From Amorphophallus konjac (lineage: Eukaryota; Streptophyta; Magnoliopsida; Alismatales; Araceae), in assembly GCA_022559845.1 (NCBI GenBank), contig CM040120.1, positions 163,910,334-163,974,333 on the forward strand: DNA of 64,000 nt, in the 5' to 3' direction. Each line of letters starts with the position of its first letter. Position 1 is the first letter of the stretch. Shown piece after piece: positions 20,672 through 32,330 of the stretch. Under the pieces are notes generated by a model, which was not told the DNA's origin, searched no databases, and saw only the letters and a list, made by a program, of their open reading frames with translations. The translations under genes were made by a program, and so were the position numbers.

Positions 20672-23286
20672 TGTTTTATATCCTTGTGGTTTTGATGATG
20701 ACAAACACTTTTGATGATGACAAACACAATGACTCATCATGAGTCTGCATGAGAATGGAATGATGAAGTCATATGTGTTAATGGTGCATTGGTTTTGGTG
20801 CATTGGTTTTGATGTTATGAAACTTAATGCAATTGACTCTATCATGTTCTCTTTGTGAGTAGAAGCATATGTTTGTATGATAAAAAGAACAGGTGTCAAA
20901 GGAGTCAAATAAGCAGAACTCAAGCTTGGAGTGAAGCCATGGCAATGATGTAATCAGTGGTTAAAAGGAAGGGTAAAAGTAGTTCAGCAAAAGTCTGACA
21001 GAAGCCGTTGTAGTTTATTCATGAAGAGGAAGTTGACTTGAGAAGATCCAAAAGTCGACTTGTGGTCTGACAGAACACCTGCTAACTAAAGAAGGAAGTC
21101 GATGAATCCAGATTTGGTAAAGTCAACAGGTCGATGCAACTTCAACCGCATCGATGCAGCAGAACAAACTCACTGAAGCTCGATGCAATCATAACCACAG
21201 AAGTGATCTTTAGAGAACTGCATCGACGCAACAAAGAGCTGCACCGATACATCAAGCTACTAAATTAAGCTAGAAGTCGAAGCAGGACCACCACTGCCTC
21301 GAGGCAGCGATGACCAGTGAAGCAATTCTTTAGTTTCCTGCATCGACGCAATGGAGAGCGCCTCAACGTAGTGATGCTCAAAGAAACAATTCCAAAGCTC
21401 TACCTCGACGCAACAGAACATTGCTTCGATGCATCAAGTTCAAACTTGGTCTGCGATAGAACACCACGTCAATGCATCAAGGTTAATGCACCGACGTACC
21501 AAGTAAAAAGGGCAACACTTGCCACACTGCATCGACACAGCAACAAGACTGCATTGACCTCCTGAAAGAAGCTTCAGATGTTGTTCATTTCGGCCGACCG
21601 AAATAGGGGAACGGTCGACCGATTCCGGCAAAATTTTTGTACGAGCATCGAACTTAAAGAGCATTAAGGCTTAACGGATGATTAAGGTTGATAACTCAGA
21701 CTACCTTGCATGTCAGATGGATCTGAAAGTCTGATTTATATGTGGGCGCGTGAGACCTTTAGAGAATCACATGAGAGCACCCTGAAGCCTTATGGCACGC
21801 AATCCAAAGCACGTGACTGAGTTCTGGAAGGATGAAAAGTGACATAATATTCTTTGCCACCTAGACCAATGAATTATTCCAGCTATGGATCAGTTTTATT
21901 CTGGAAGGGGCAATTTCTCTGCTATATATATCAGCCGATCAGAACAAGAGAATATGTTGCATTCCCTGGGAACTGAAGAGAGAAACACTGCCTTCGTTGA
22001 GAAAATATAGAGATCCAAGAGAAAGAAAAAGAGAGAAGAAGGAGCTGTGAAGAAAATCTGAGAGAGAAGATTGAGAGAAAAAGAAGAGGAGAGAAGCAGC
22101 CAGTTCATGAGAGATAGAGTGCAGCCAGAGCATCCTAAAGATATGAAGTGTTCATCAATTCATGGATCAAATTCAGAACTGCCTTGCTCCCTTGGAGCTA
22201 CATTATGTTATTTTCCTCTTTGTGTTTTTCGTTTGTTGTTTTCCATTTCTTTAGTGTTCTTCCGATACCCTGTTCTGGGTTCGGGTCCCTTCTGAGTGAT
22301 TAGAAGAAGGGAGATCTGATCTCCGGTGTCCCCTCTGAGGTATCAAAGGAAGGGAGACTTAGGTCTCCGGGTTGTGAGTGACTGGGTGTTGCTCACGAGG
22401 TTCCCTCTACAGTTGTAGAGGAAGGGAGGTTGATCCTCCGAGTGTTCCTTCTGAGGATTTAGAAGAAGAGAGGATTATTCCTCTGGTCACTGCATTGTGC
22501 AGTGGGTTTGATCTCTGCTAGGAGCAGGATCGGGTCAAGAGATTTGTCTCCCTTGGGTTCAAGCTGTTTGTCAGCAGTTGTCGCAGACTGAGTCTGCTTC
22601 TTGCGGTTTGCAAGCTGAAGCCTCACTCAGACTTGAGTGAGGGGTGGACGTAGATCTACATTGGTAGATCGAACCACCTTAAATCTATGTGCAGTGGTTT
22701 GACTGTGCGATTGATTCCTTGTCTCCGATCTACACTCACAGGAAGATATGGGTTCTAAGTTTCAGACTGGTATATCAAAAGGTGTGTTCATACACCTTGT
22801 GTGAAGGGAGTTCCTGATCTCAAGCTCCGCAACATTCCAAGGTTTTTGTGTGTTTGTTATTGAGTGCTCTCAGCTGAATGATGATTTGGTGGGTTCGAGT
22901 TCAATGTCTATCCAGTTAATGATAAGTGCCATGTGTTGGATAGTCACTCTGTCTGAACCGTTAAGTGTCAAGCTGACTTACATTTGATCAAACTTGTGGC
23001 GACCACAAACTGCTTGAGGTTATTCCAATCTAAGGAATCCACTATTCACTTTCTCCTGCAATTGTTTTTAAGTTAAGATAATTTGCTGCTATGAGTAGTC
23101 TGTGATCTGTGATAATCTGTGAGTAATCTGTGATCTGTGATAATCCTTGTGTGCCTAGTATTAAGATATACTCTGTATGGGTTGATACACTCTAAGGATA
23201 AGTTGTTTGTTGCTTATATGTTTTTTCACTTGAATCTGTAATTCGTCAAGCACACCTCAATAAGTGTTCCTTTAACTGAATTCCAC
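20672..23286 (+). repeat. 3' LTR (right end lost) of the Sirevirus-type host element, family C
   Basis: It starts TGTTTTATATCC right after the polypurine tract AAGGGGGAGAC. It contains a 20-bp tandem repeat near 20693-20735 and many ATCGATGCA-like motifs at 21110-21560. A CT-rich 5'-leader-like region is at 21950-22110. The hairpin TCACTCA/TGAGTGA with GTGGACGTAG and GAACCACCTTAAA is at 22620-22685. A short tandem of CTGTGAT units is at 23097-23146. The usual C-rich terminus is not seen, so the LTR is probably truncated near 23286. Confidence 0.7.
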
Positions 23287-24383
23287 TACAGCCTGAGTCA
23301 CTGCCAGGTTGACGAGACTAGCACAGTCACGGTCGACCAACAGACCGCGACTAGCACAGTCACTGTCAGGTCGACGCACCCTGCGAGGTTGAGTCGACGC
23401 ACACACTTAAATATGGTTTACATAAGAACCGTGGTCACCTGGTCTCGGTTGGTCGTCCAACCGCGTCCAGAACCGCCATACTATTGATCTTCTTCGACGA
23501 GTCGTGGTGCCTAGGTATACCGTGTTCAAGCTCCAGAGGCTGAACGTGATTTAGCACCAGACCGCGATCACGTTACGATGCGAATCAACAGAAAACCGCA
23601 CGAATTCCCCCTTTCCACGCCCCAATCATCCCGTACGATGGGGAAAATATTCATAAACCCTTTATAAACCTTCCGCAAGCCGGAAGGATTCAAAAAGACT
23701 CCAAAACGACAAAGAAATGGGTGATTTCCTCCGATCGACCCAAACTGACTCACATGAACATGCAGCCTCATTTCGGCCTCAAATCGCACGAAAATGCAAC
23801 TCAAAAGCACGGGAATCGCATCCCGACACATCATACATTCCAGATCTACCATTAGAATCGGAAAACATTACCTTAAACGGCGGATTCGACTCACACCCCA
23901 AAACATGCTTTTAATCTCCCAAAATGGGAAAGCCACTCAAACTCGCATCAATCGGCACGTAATCATGGGGAAACGTAGAAAAAAGGGTAGGGAATCCATC
24001 CCCCTACCTCCACCGATGATTTCCCGCGCCGAAGATGTTGTTTCCACGTGAAAACGCCACTCGAAACCCCGCCGGCATCACGAACTCGCGAACGGTTCCA
24101 CGCCGCGCCACGCCTCGATCTTCATGCCATCCACGCCGCTCATCGTCTCCACGTCGCCTCCACCTCGTCCCACACCTCCTCCGTCGGCTGCCCGAAGAAG
24201 AGAGGAAGTGAAAGAGAGAACGGAGAGGAGAGAGGGAGTGCGTGAGATGAGAGAAGAGAGAGGGGGGTGAGGGTTAATAAATAGAAAATATTTATATAAA
24301 TTATTTTGGAGCTCAAAAATCTAAAAAATAGAAAAAAATTAGAAAAAATTACTACCACAATCCTCGAAAAATGCACAACGCGT
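23287..24383 (-). repeat. Probable Tekay-like LTR fragment
   Basis: The layout resembles the right part of the LTR at 36919-40007. GGTC/GACC quasi-palindromes (23320-23480) are followed by a GC-rich stretch (24000-24230) and an AT-rich end. No precise LTR boundary or target duplication was found. Minus orientation is inferred from this order. Confidence 0.4.
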
Positions 24384-24545
24384 CTGTAACGTCCCGGAGT
24401 TTGAAATCACAAAGGTTCACCCTGTACGGGGATCCGAAGATAAAAGACCCCAAAAATCTAATTAAATTACCAAACTCCATTCGGGATCCACCAAAGCGTT
24501 CCGAAACTCACGGATTCTGATCTGAAAGATCATGAGTGTTATAAA
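24384..24545 (-). repeat. Short gypsy LTR end fragment
   Basis: It begins TGTAACGTCCCGG, like the TGTTACGCCCCG and TGTCACGTCCTG starts of the Tekay LTRs at 27404 and 36919. It fades into unrelated DNA after about 160 bases. This is a weak call based only on the terminus. Confidence 0.35.
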
Positions 24546-24669
24546 TTATCCTCCTACAAACATGCACAAACGGCGGCATCAAAAGGTGTTATTAGCTTGT
24601 CCTGTTAGTTTGAAATTAATGATGCGGGTTCTCAGGGACATTTCATCGAACAACTTATAAACATCATAC

Positions 24670-24831
24670 CTTCCAACTGGCACACCGATAGAACCTTTGG
24701 CCTCTGTTTGTTTCTTGATTTGAGATGTAAACCTTGCAACTCTTCTGGCAATAACATTCTGGAACATCGTAACACTCCACCATATTTAGTGAACGTCTCA
24801 CACTAGATTGTCTGGTGATCGTGTCACTCAT
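24670..24831 (-). pseudogene. Exon fragment of a GRF-type zinc-finger protein
   Basis: The minus-strand frame starting MSDTITRQSSVRR contains CYCQKSCKVYIS...NRGQRFYRCASWK. This fits the GRF zinc finger pattern C-x-C ... N-x-G-x-x-F-Y-x-C. A GT donor (AAG/GTATGATG) follows WK, as in plant GRF genes where the first exon stops at this point. An upstream ATG at 24897 would extend the frame by 22 residues. A possible next exon (after TTTGTAG near 24563) meets a stop quickly, and LTR sequence follows. It is most likely a truncated gene copy. The fourth ligand pattern is only partly visible in this exon. Confidence 0.4.
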
Positions 24832-25559
24832 TTTCTTCCCTCTCAGGGTCCTCCTGGTGGGTCGTCGGGTTGCTGCTCGCCTGTGCTCACCGGCCAATAT
24901 GCCCGTGCTACTCGCCCATCTTCACAGGTGTTTATTGCCCCCGTATGTTACCGTTTGTCGCTCGTGCTCACCTTTTGATGCCACCGTTTGTGAAAAATGC
25001 GTATGCGAGTGAAGAAGACAGAGGGAGACGACATGGTCTAAGATGTGAAAGTGGAAGGAAAGAAAGACGATCACCATGCTCATCGGCCGATGAGTGTAAT
25101 TCTATCCTCTCATTTAAGGTTTAGGGATTGGAATGGGGAGAGAGAGATGACGTTGTCTATTTAAAAGTGGATGAGAAGGAAGACGATCGCATGTCTCCTA
25201 CGAACCTGTCAACTATGCGATAGATCTTATGTCTATCCATTTAGGGTTTACATAGAGGTAGGAACGGGAAGGGAGGAGAGAGACGAGTTCCCAATTCCCC
25301 CAAATCCAATTAAACCCACGGGACCTAGCAGGGCATTTTCGGTATATTAAGTGGCCCAAAGGTTTATGTAGAATATTCTCTTGAATATTCGTCAGACGAC
25401 AAGAAATCATGAGGGTATACTCGCAACATATATAATTATGTAGAGGGTACATATGATAATATATTTAGATTAGGGGTATATATATAAATAAATATTTAGA
25501 GAGATACATATATATACAAAAATCTCTTATTTGTGCCTTGAGGTATTAATTTGCAAAGG

Positions 25560-26130
25560 CGTAGAAACAGGGGACGAAGATGTCTAAGCAAGCGACAGCA
25601 AGATTACCTCCATCGGCTGGTTACCGCAAGTCTCGGACACCTCCGCGGATCTGCACGCGACTGATCTCACCGATGACGCCATCGCCGGTGAACTCCGCCC
25701 CGGGGTGGCGGTTATGCTTCTCCCGCCCCGGTTGGTTCCGTTACCGAGAGCGTGATGCCCTCCCGAAGGGGCGCACTGTTGGGGGACGAAAGCGAGGCAA
25801 ACGACCGTGGGAACTGGAAAGGACAGATATATCTCGCTGGAGCCCCCAACGTGGGCCCGGAATCTACTCACCACGCCCGAGATGGAGTGGCGCCGAGGTG
25901 GATGAGGATAAGAGGGCCACGTCTGCAAGTGGCTACCGTCTCTGGCCTCGAAAAGCCGGTTTCAGCCGAACAGAAGGAGCCAGGCAAGTGAGATAAGAGG
26001 CGTTTTCTTCGGCAACAACCCCCCCCCCTCACCGTCGCTCTTCCGGGGGCTGGGGCTAAGTGAAGCTTAGCTGCCGCGGACGAGGCCTTTATCTTCCACG
26101 TCACCATGCACCCCACCCCACCCGTTCTCA
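25560..26130. other. GC-rich unassigned stretch, possible gene 5' fragment
   Basis: A GC-rich island lies in AT-rich surroundings and has open frames on both strands. A minus-strand ATG (about 25667) gives MASSVRSVACRS...QPME followed by GTAATC, a possible donor. No family is recognised and none of the frames shows a domain. It could be the 5' exon of a captured or decayed gene, or simply CpG-rich transposon DNA. Confidence 0.2.
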
Positions 26131-26689
26131 GCTTCTCAGATAAGAAAGAGCTATTGATAAGAAGGGAGAGGAGACAATGATGGAAAAAATATTAATGATT
26201 TTGGATGTTTTAATTATATGTTATCCCGTGGAGAGTTCACCATTCTCCTCGTAAAAGTTATATTTACTTGCATGTAGCCATATACTCGTTTAAACGTAAG
26301 AGAAAAATTAATTTTTGACCTATTTAGGAGATATAATTGCCAAGATAAAAGGTGATGATTATCAGGAGGGGATATTTTGGAAAGTGGTCCGTGACCCTTA
26401 ATTTGTATGGTTAATGAAAAATATGGTAATCAATTCTTGCTTGACATTTTTAGAAATGCTCTAGGAACATAACTTGACAATTTGTAATTATTAAGATTTT
26501 TATATATTAATCCTTATAAATTTAGTGAATTATCGATTAATTTTTTAAATCTGAGTATTGTCTTAAAAGTCTCTACAATCTTCATCGTTATAGATGTGAG
26601 TCCTGCCGTTCATTCCGTCGTACCAAAGTTACGTAAACTATAGTTAACTTAAACTCAAAGAGAGTAAAATATCAAATTACCCCAGATTA
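26131..26689. other. AT-rich DNA without recognised content
   Basis: No open frame, terminal repeat or known motif was seen in this stretch. Confidence 0.5.
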
Positions 26690-27165
26690 AGTGTGAGTGT
26701 GTGAGATAGAGAGGGAGAGAGGGAGGGAGGGAGAGAGACAGTGGAGAGAAAGAGGAGGGGGGAGGGAGGGAGAGTGCAGGAAGGGGGAGGGAGACGGCCC
26801 TTCCAACAGTGACAGAGAGAGGGAGAGGGAGGGAGAGAGACGGTGAAGAGAAAGAGAGGGAGGAGGGGGGAGGGAGAGAGAGATGGTGAGAGAGAGCGAG
26901 GGAGGGGAAGGGGGAGAGAGAGTGTAGGGAGGCGTCCCCCCTTTAACGGTGATAGAGAGAGGGAGAGGGAGAGGGAGAGGGAGGGTGGGAGACGATGGAG
27001 AGAAAGAGAAGGAGTAGGAGGGAGGGAGAGAGAGATGGTGATAGAGAGAGGGAGGGGGAGGGAGAGAAAGTGCAGGAAGGCATCCCCCCTCTAACGGTGA
27101 CAGAGAGAGGGAGAGGGAGGGGGAGGGAGAGATAGAGAGAGAGACGGTGGAGACAGAGAACATAT
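26690..27165. repeat. GA-rich minisatellite, unit about 140-148 bp
   Basis: It is nearly all purine on the plus strand. A longer unit is visible: the anchor ACGGTGAYAGAGAGAGGG (first copy ACAGTGACAG) starts at about 26806, 26946 and 27094, each preceded by a GTGYAGG...CCC(T)T block. This gives about three imperfect tandem copies. Long frames here on both strands are composition artefacts. Confidence 0.75.
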
Positions 27166-27195
27166 GAAAGTAGTTCCGTGTCGGAGCAACTTCAT

Positions 27196-27262
27196 CTGTG
27201 GGAGCGACTTCATCAGATGAAGTTGCTCCCACTGAGCGACTTCATCTGAATTGCTACCTCGA
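27196..27262. repeat. Inverted repeat around CGACTTCATC
   Basis: GGGAGCGACTTCATC is followed after one base by GATGAAGTTGCTCCC (one mismatch). This makes an almost perfect hairpin at about 27203-27233. Further direct copies of GAGC(A/G)ACTTCATCTG lie on both sides and near 27278. Confidence 0.7.
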
Positions 27263-27299
27263 CACTACATCAGGTCTCGACTTCATATGAATCGCTACC

Positions 27300-27403
27300 T
27301 TGACGCTACACCAAGCCTCCCCCTCTGGCGGTCCTCCCATCTCCTCCTTGTCCCCCTCCACCTCTGGTTCACTCCCCCTTCCCCCTCCACCTTCGATCCC
27401 TGC
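27300..27403. repeat. C-rich repeat, left flank of the Tekay insertion
   Basis: Repeats of CCCCCTCCACCTCTGGT and CCTTCGATCC occur again at 42337-42640, on the far side of the Tekay element. It ends in the target duplication CCTGC (27399-27403). Confidence 0.6.
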
Positions 27404-30400
27404 TGTTACGCCCCGACGCGGAATATCGGAACGTGACAGTAGAAAGAGTTAATAATAATATGTTGATTTCCAGACATGATGTGCTAAGGCTAACAATCCA
27501 GATACATCCAACATACGCCATATCAGAGCAAAGGTAGAAGGAATATAATCCACCATAGCCAAACAATTCCACTAATTAAAACACAACATAGTCAATAACC
27601 ATCCTTCCAACACCAACGATTCAAATCTAACAATGTAACAAAGTTTACATAATAACCGACTGAAAATTATTACAACTCTCGGCCACGACTACATTCTCAG
27701 ACTCAAACTATCTAGTACAGACTCCACGAGGCTATCTGGCAGGTTCGCTCCAAGGTCTTCACTCTTGCCCATCCCCATCAGTTTGAGAGTCCTCACCTGA
27801 GCTACCTGAAAAAGGGGGGAAACAACTGGGTGAGCGAACGCTCAGTAGGTAATAACATGCAAGTTTAAGTAATTAATGATTTTCAATAATGTGATGCGAT
27901 AATGAAAAGATAATCAATAACGAACTACTCAAACAAAAGAACAAGAATATAGTATATCCAAGAATTGGCCGATCAAGCGTGTAACAAGCAAGTCATGTAG
28001 ATATCTCCACGAGGGAGAAGTTCAAGAGAAAGAACCAGGTGAATGGAACGTCATAGACATCACGCTAGTCATGCACTCGGTGCAATGTCTCACCATGTCA
28101 TTACAAACTCCCATGGGCACAAGTACTTTTCGGGCGCTCTCCCCAGGACCAGACCGGGCCCTTGTGATGCGTTGGCATTGATTTGGTGGATCCAGGATCC
28201 AGTTATGTCTCGACATTCACAGGAATTCAGCCAAAAAGTTTCAATATATAACTAGAATAATCCATGAATATAAATAGTACAAGCCATTCCTGGCCCGACT
28301 ATCGAGGCTCACAAGAAATCATGAAAACTCACAAGCTGGAAGGTACGCGGTCATATCTGGACCGCTTACAATAAAACGGTCTAACACTGGACCGTGAAGG
28401 GTGAACTGCGCCAAGTGTTGTGTCCCTATGGTCATTTGAGTCATCCTGTGGTCACTTGGGTCATTCGACATCATCCTATGGTCATATGAGTTCTGTGGTA
28501 TTCTTGGTTTTGATAATGGCTAAATACTATTAGTCATTGTTATTTTTCACTCTTATATGACTGACATATGTGCCGTTGTGTTCATGATAGATATGCAAAT
28601 GAATGGACAAGTGAAAGCTCAATGTTGCGCCCTCGCCCGCGGATCGACCTGCGCGGTCAGGTTGCGGGGATCGACCTGCCCGGTCAGGTCGCGGGGGTCA
28701 AGGGGGCAGCGCCCCTTGCGGGGGTTTCTGGGGGCGGAGCCCCCGGAACAAAATTTAGAAATGCTCAAAGCATATTCTAAGTTGATTTCAATCCCAAAAT
28801 ACATGAAATTGATGAGGACATGAATATCTTGACTTATGAACATGTTTCATTGGTCTAACACTTCATTTTTGCAGGTATAGGTGTTTCCGGTCGACCTACA
28901 CACCTTGGCCGGTCGACCAGATTTGCCAGAGCCTAAGAATTCCACGTTTTACAGGTTTCGGTCGACCGCCCCTGCCTTTCCGGTCGACCGGTTCTTCCAG
29001 AAACGAACCACTCCAGGATTTACAGGTTTCGGTCGACCGCCCCTACTCTTCCGGTCGACCGGTTCTCCCAGAACCGACAAGTTGGAGATTTTACAGATTC
29101 CGATCTACCGCCCCATGAATTCCGGTCGACCGCCAGCCCCGATGCAGCCATGTTTGACTTCGAATTCCACCTCGTGGCCAGCCCCTTTCCATGTATTTAT
29201 TTAATCAAAACTCACCTAATCTCCCATGATTTGTGGATCTGGTCTGGGGGGTGTCCAAGGACCATTCCAAGGGTTATAAAACCAACACATGAGGGGTTAG
29301 AAACTCTAATGCTTCAAGGCTTCAAGGGAGATCAAGGGAGCTCATTTTCGAGGTACTGTAGCACCTCCGTGAACAGTGTTTCGGGAGGAAGTTCTTCATC
29401 CATTTCAAGGTGTTTCAAGGTGAGATCTGAAGCAAGCAACCTCCAACAAAGCTAGAAGCACTCAAGGTTCTCAAAGGTGATCAAAGCTACATCCATACAT
29501 CTCTTCATCAACTCAAGCAGATTCAAGGAAGCACAACTCACAAGGAAGAAGAAGCAATTGCTGTTGAATCAAGAAGAGTGTTTTGTGAAGAAGATAGAAG
29601 CCTCTATTGGTGATCTACATCCATCGAAGAATCCGATTCAAGCTCCATCAATTTCAGACAAGATCTTTCTTCTTAAGCTCATTTCATATCATGTTTGAAT
29701 AGCTTCATATTTGTTCTCTTTTTCATTTCATACAAACAATTGAATTGAGAATCGTCCCGACCGGTGGTTAGTAGGAAGGCCATCGGAGGTTGTCCGATCT
29801 GCATTGTTGACGTCCCTACCAGGTGGTTAGTAGGAAGGCAATCGGTGGTCTTTCCGATTTGCAGTTTAGTGCGTGGCACTAGTGGAGCCTCACCGGATTT
29901 GGTGAGAGGTGGACGTAGGACTGGGGATTCAGTCCGAACCACCTTAAAATCTCATGTGTTGTGGTTTGTTTGTGTGATTGTTTCGTTCTAAATGCATGCT
30001 TAGGTTCGAATCGATATATTAGTAATCATCTTGCTAAGCAAATCATTGTGTCATTCGTTTAGCTAGTTATATTCCGCTGCAATTTAATTCATCTAGCTAT
30101 ATAGAGGGTTACATTGCGAAAAGAGGGGCAGATCTATTCACCCCTCCCCTCTAGATCCGCTGTCCACTACACAACACCAAGGACAACCCAGCTCAGTGCC
30201 AAGAGAATAAACGGTCCTCTCATGAGCCATTCAATGACTGGACGGTCTAAAAAGGGCTGCCGAAAGTAATTATGGGCAAGAAAGAATAAGGCCCAGAGTC
30301 AAGGGACTACATGGTCCAAGATAGGCCGTTCGAACAATAGAACGGTCAACCATGGGCCGTGCACACTCTAGGTCGGTGCAAAAACCAGGTCGATGCAAGT

Positions 30401-32256
30401 CAGGTAGGTCGGTGCACATCCAGTTCTAAACGGTCGAAAATGGGCCGCTTGACAATAGAACGGTCCATATATGGCCGTGTACAAAACTAGAGTTAACCCA
30501 ACTCAAAGATCGGTGTACAACCCAAAGAGGTCAGTGCACCTGGCATGGTACAAGGTCGAATTAGGGCCGTTCAACATGGTAAATGGTCCTAGTCTAACCA
30601 CGCATGTCTCAGATGGTCCAAGGCGGGCCGTGCCATGGAACAAAGCCAAAACAAGTGATCCGAGCTAGATAATTGGTGCAGGATATGTGGTACAACTTGC
30701 CCGACGTCCTAGTGAGAATCCCAGGCTCACTGGGGCTTACGAAGGTCCCATAATGGAGGTCCTAGTCTGACGAAGGAGTATCCGGCGGAGAGTCCCAACC
30801 ATTACGAGAAATAAGGGCTAGTAAGTCATCGGAATACAGCATGTATCGGTCAGTTAGATCCACCAGAGTGGAGTGACTGTCAAAACATTCCTAATAAGAA
30901 TTTCTTCCATAACATGATTAAGGTTATACATTCATCAGTTAATAACAATAAGAAGGACAAGATTGATAACAAGGATCAAAAGTAAGTAGACAAGATTGAG
31001 CATTATAATCTTTCATTTATTTCCAATAATTTTGTGGGTTGCTACCTTATTTACGGACTAGATCAAAGAGAACTCGACATTGCTTAAAATCAGCGATAAT
31101 CCATTCTGCGTAACAGAGCGGTCCGTCCAGAACCGCCCAACAAGCCTCAACGGTCTATCGATAGGCCGTTCAGGTCCTGTGGACCCGGAGGCTATACGGG
31201 CCCTGAGCGGTCTATCGAAAGGCCGCTGGGTCACTTGCGCAGTCTGTAGATGAACCGTCGCCCAAGACCATATGGTCTATAGAGGGGCCATTCAAAGTTA
31301 CGTGGTTACTGTATGACCGTGTATAAAACGATATGGCAGAACAATAAGCGATTAAGACAACCTCCGCTAAGAATATCAAATTCGTGAGGTACAAAGCATG
31401 AAATTTAGGCAAACAGGTCTCACTAGAAAGAGTACGAAAAACTACATAATATGGATAGATTAATTGATTCGTTAAGCCTGTTAAACCCAACATTAATCGA
31501 TGATAACAAGGTAACCCTAATTCTGACATGCTCCAACTAAAATGATGATTTCTCTCAAGATACAAAATAACTTTTAGGGCTTTTTATACCAATGGAAAGA
31601 TGACTGAGACACGAATCTAACAATATATAATACTTGGGGTTTGGTCTTCTAAAACCTACCTTAAATGAGGGAAGAAGAGGGACGATAGGTCGCCAGCCAC
31701 GCTAGGGAACTTCTCCAAAGATCACCTCGGCCGCGCTCCTCGTCGGCCGTCACAGCAACTAAGCGTCTCTAGGTCAGTTTACGGTCGATTTAAATAGATG
31801 GAATTATTTCTAGGGCGTCGATTAAAAGGGATAGAGTCCACGAATCTCCTATCACGTGCGAATCGTGCAAGACCCGGTCAAGCCACCATTCTATCCCCAA
31901 TTCGAAGTCTAGGGTTTAGGGTTCCAGCTGGAAACAGAGGGGAAACGATCTCCTCATCGAGGCCGTTCATTCGGGTCCGGTTTGGGCTTAAATGATCGAG
32001 AATTAGGCCCTAATTGGCGACTTCAGATCTGGTTAGATTAAGTATTGATTTGGGCCTTAAGCTTCTAATTCGGCTCACCTAGGATTTTATTTTGGGTTGG
32101 TAGTAGAAGATAATTTGACTGAGTTTTATATCCTCTATACGATTATACTTTTTCTAGATTTTTATAAATTGGTTGAATTTTGACCTATTATATTTTTCAA
32201 GAATTTTCTTTATAATCCCCTTTTTATTTTATTTAATAATACATCGGGGTGCTACA
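27404..32256 (-). repeat. 3' LTR of the Tekay element, split by a solo LTR
   Basis: The parts are 27404-28415 and 30182-32256, about 3087 bp in total, aligned end to end with the 5' LTR at 36919-40007. It contains about 17 quasi-palindromes of the form ACGGTC-N7/8-GGCCGT, spread over 28350-28400 and 30215-31320. It ends GGGGTGCTACA next to the polypurine tract. Confidence 0.93.
28416..30176 (+). mobile_element. Sirevirus-type solo LTR (family B), 1761 bp
   Basis: It runs TGTTGTGTCCC to ACACAACA, with target duplication CCAAG at 28411-28415 and 30177-30181. The undisturbed site is seen in the other LTR near 37925. It holds the GC-rich module at 28629-28750 shared with the solo LTR at 8055-10311 and a dense set of CCGGTCGACCG palindromes (28888-29140). 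The hairpin with GTGGACGTAGG...CCGAACCACCTTAAA is at 29888-29948. The end has TTCACCCCTCCCCTC. Confidence 0.95.
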
Positions 32257-32271
32257 CCCTCCCCCACTTTA
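32257..32271 (-). other. Polypurine tract of the Tekay element
   Basis: Minus-strand AAAGTGGGGGAGGG ends directly at the 3' LTR start TGTAGC. Confidence 0.85.
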
Positions 32272-32330
32272 AAGAATTTGGTCCTCCAAATTCACTGCAC
32301 GTGTCGGAATGGGGAGTAAGATAACTAACC

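Noticed and set aside
24376..24400. A two-LTR (circle-like) junction where one gypsy LTR end abuts another LTR start
   Set aside because: The left LTR end is not defined and seven or so extra bases intervene; two separate fragments explain it as well.
26687..27232. 181-codon Ser/Leu/Pro-rich minus-strand frame
   Set aside because: Produced by the GA-rich minisatellite; no domain and extreme composition.
30215..31320. Palindromic repeats with variable spacers resembling a CRISPR array
   Set aside because: Spacing is irregular, units are 20 bp quasi-palindromes inside a plant LTR, no cas genes exist, and both LTRs carry the same spacers.
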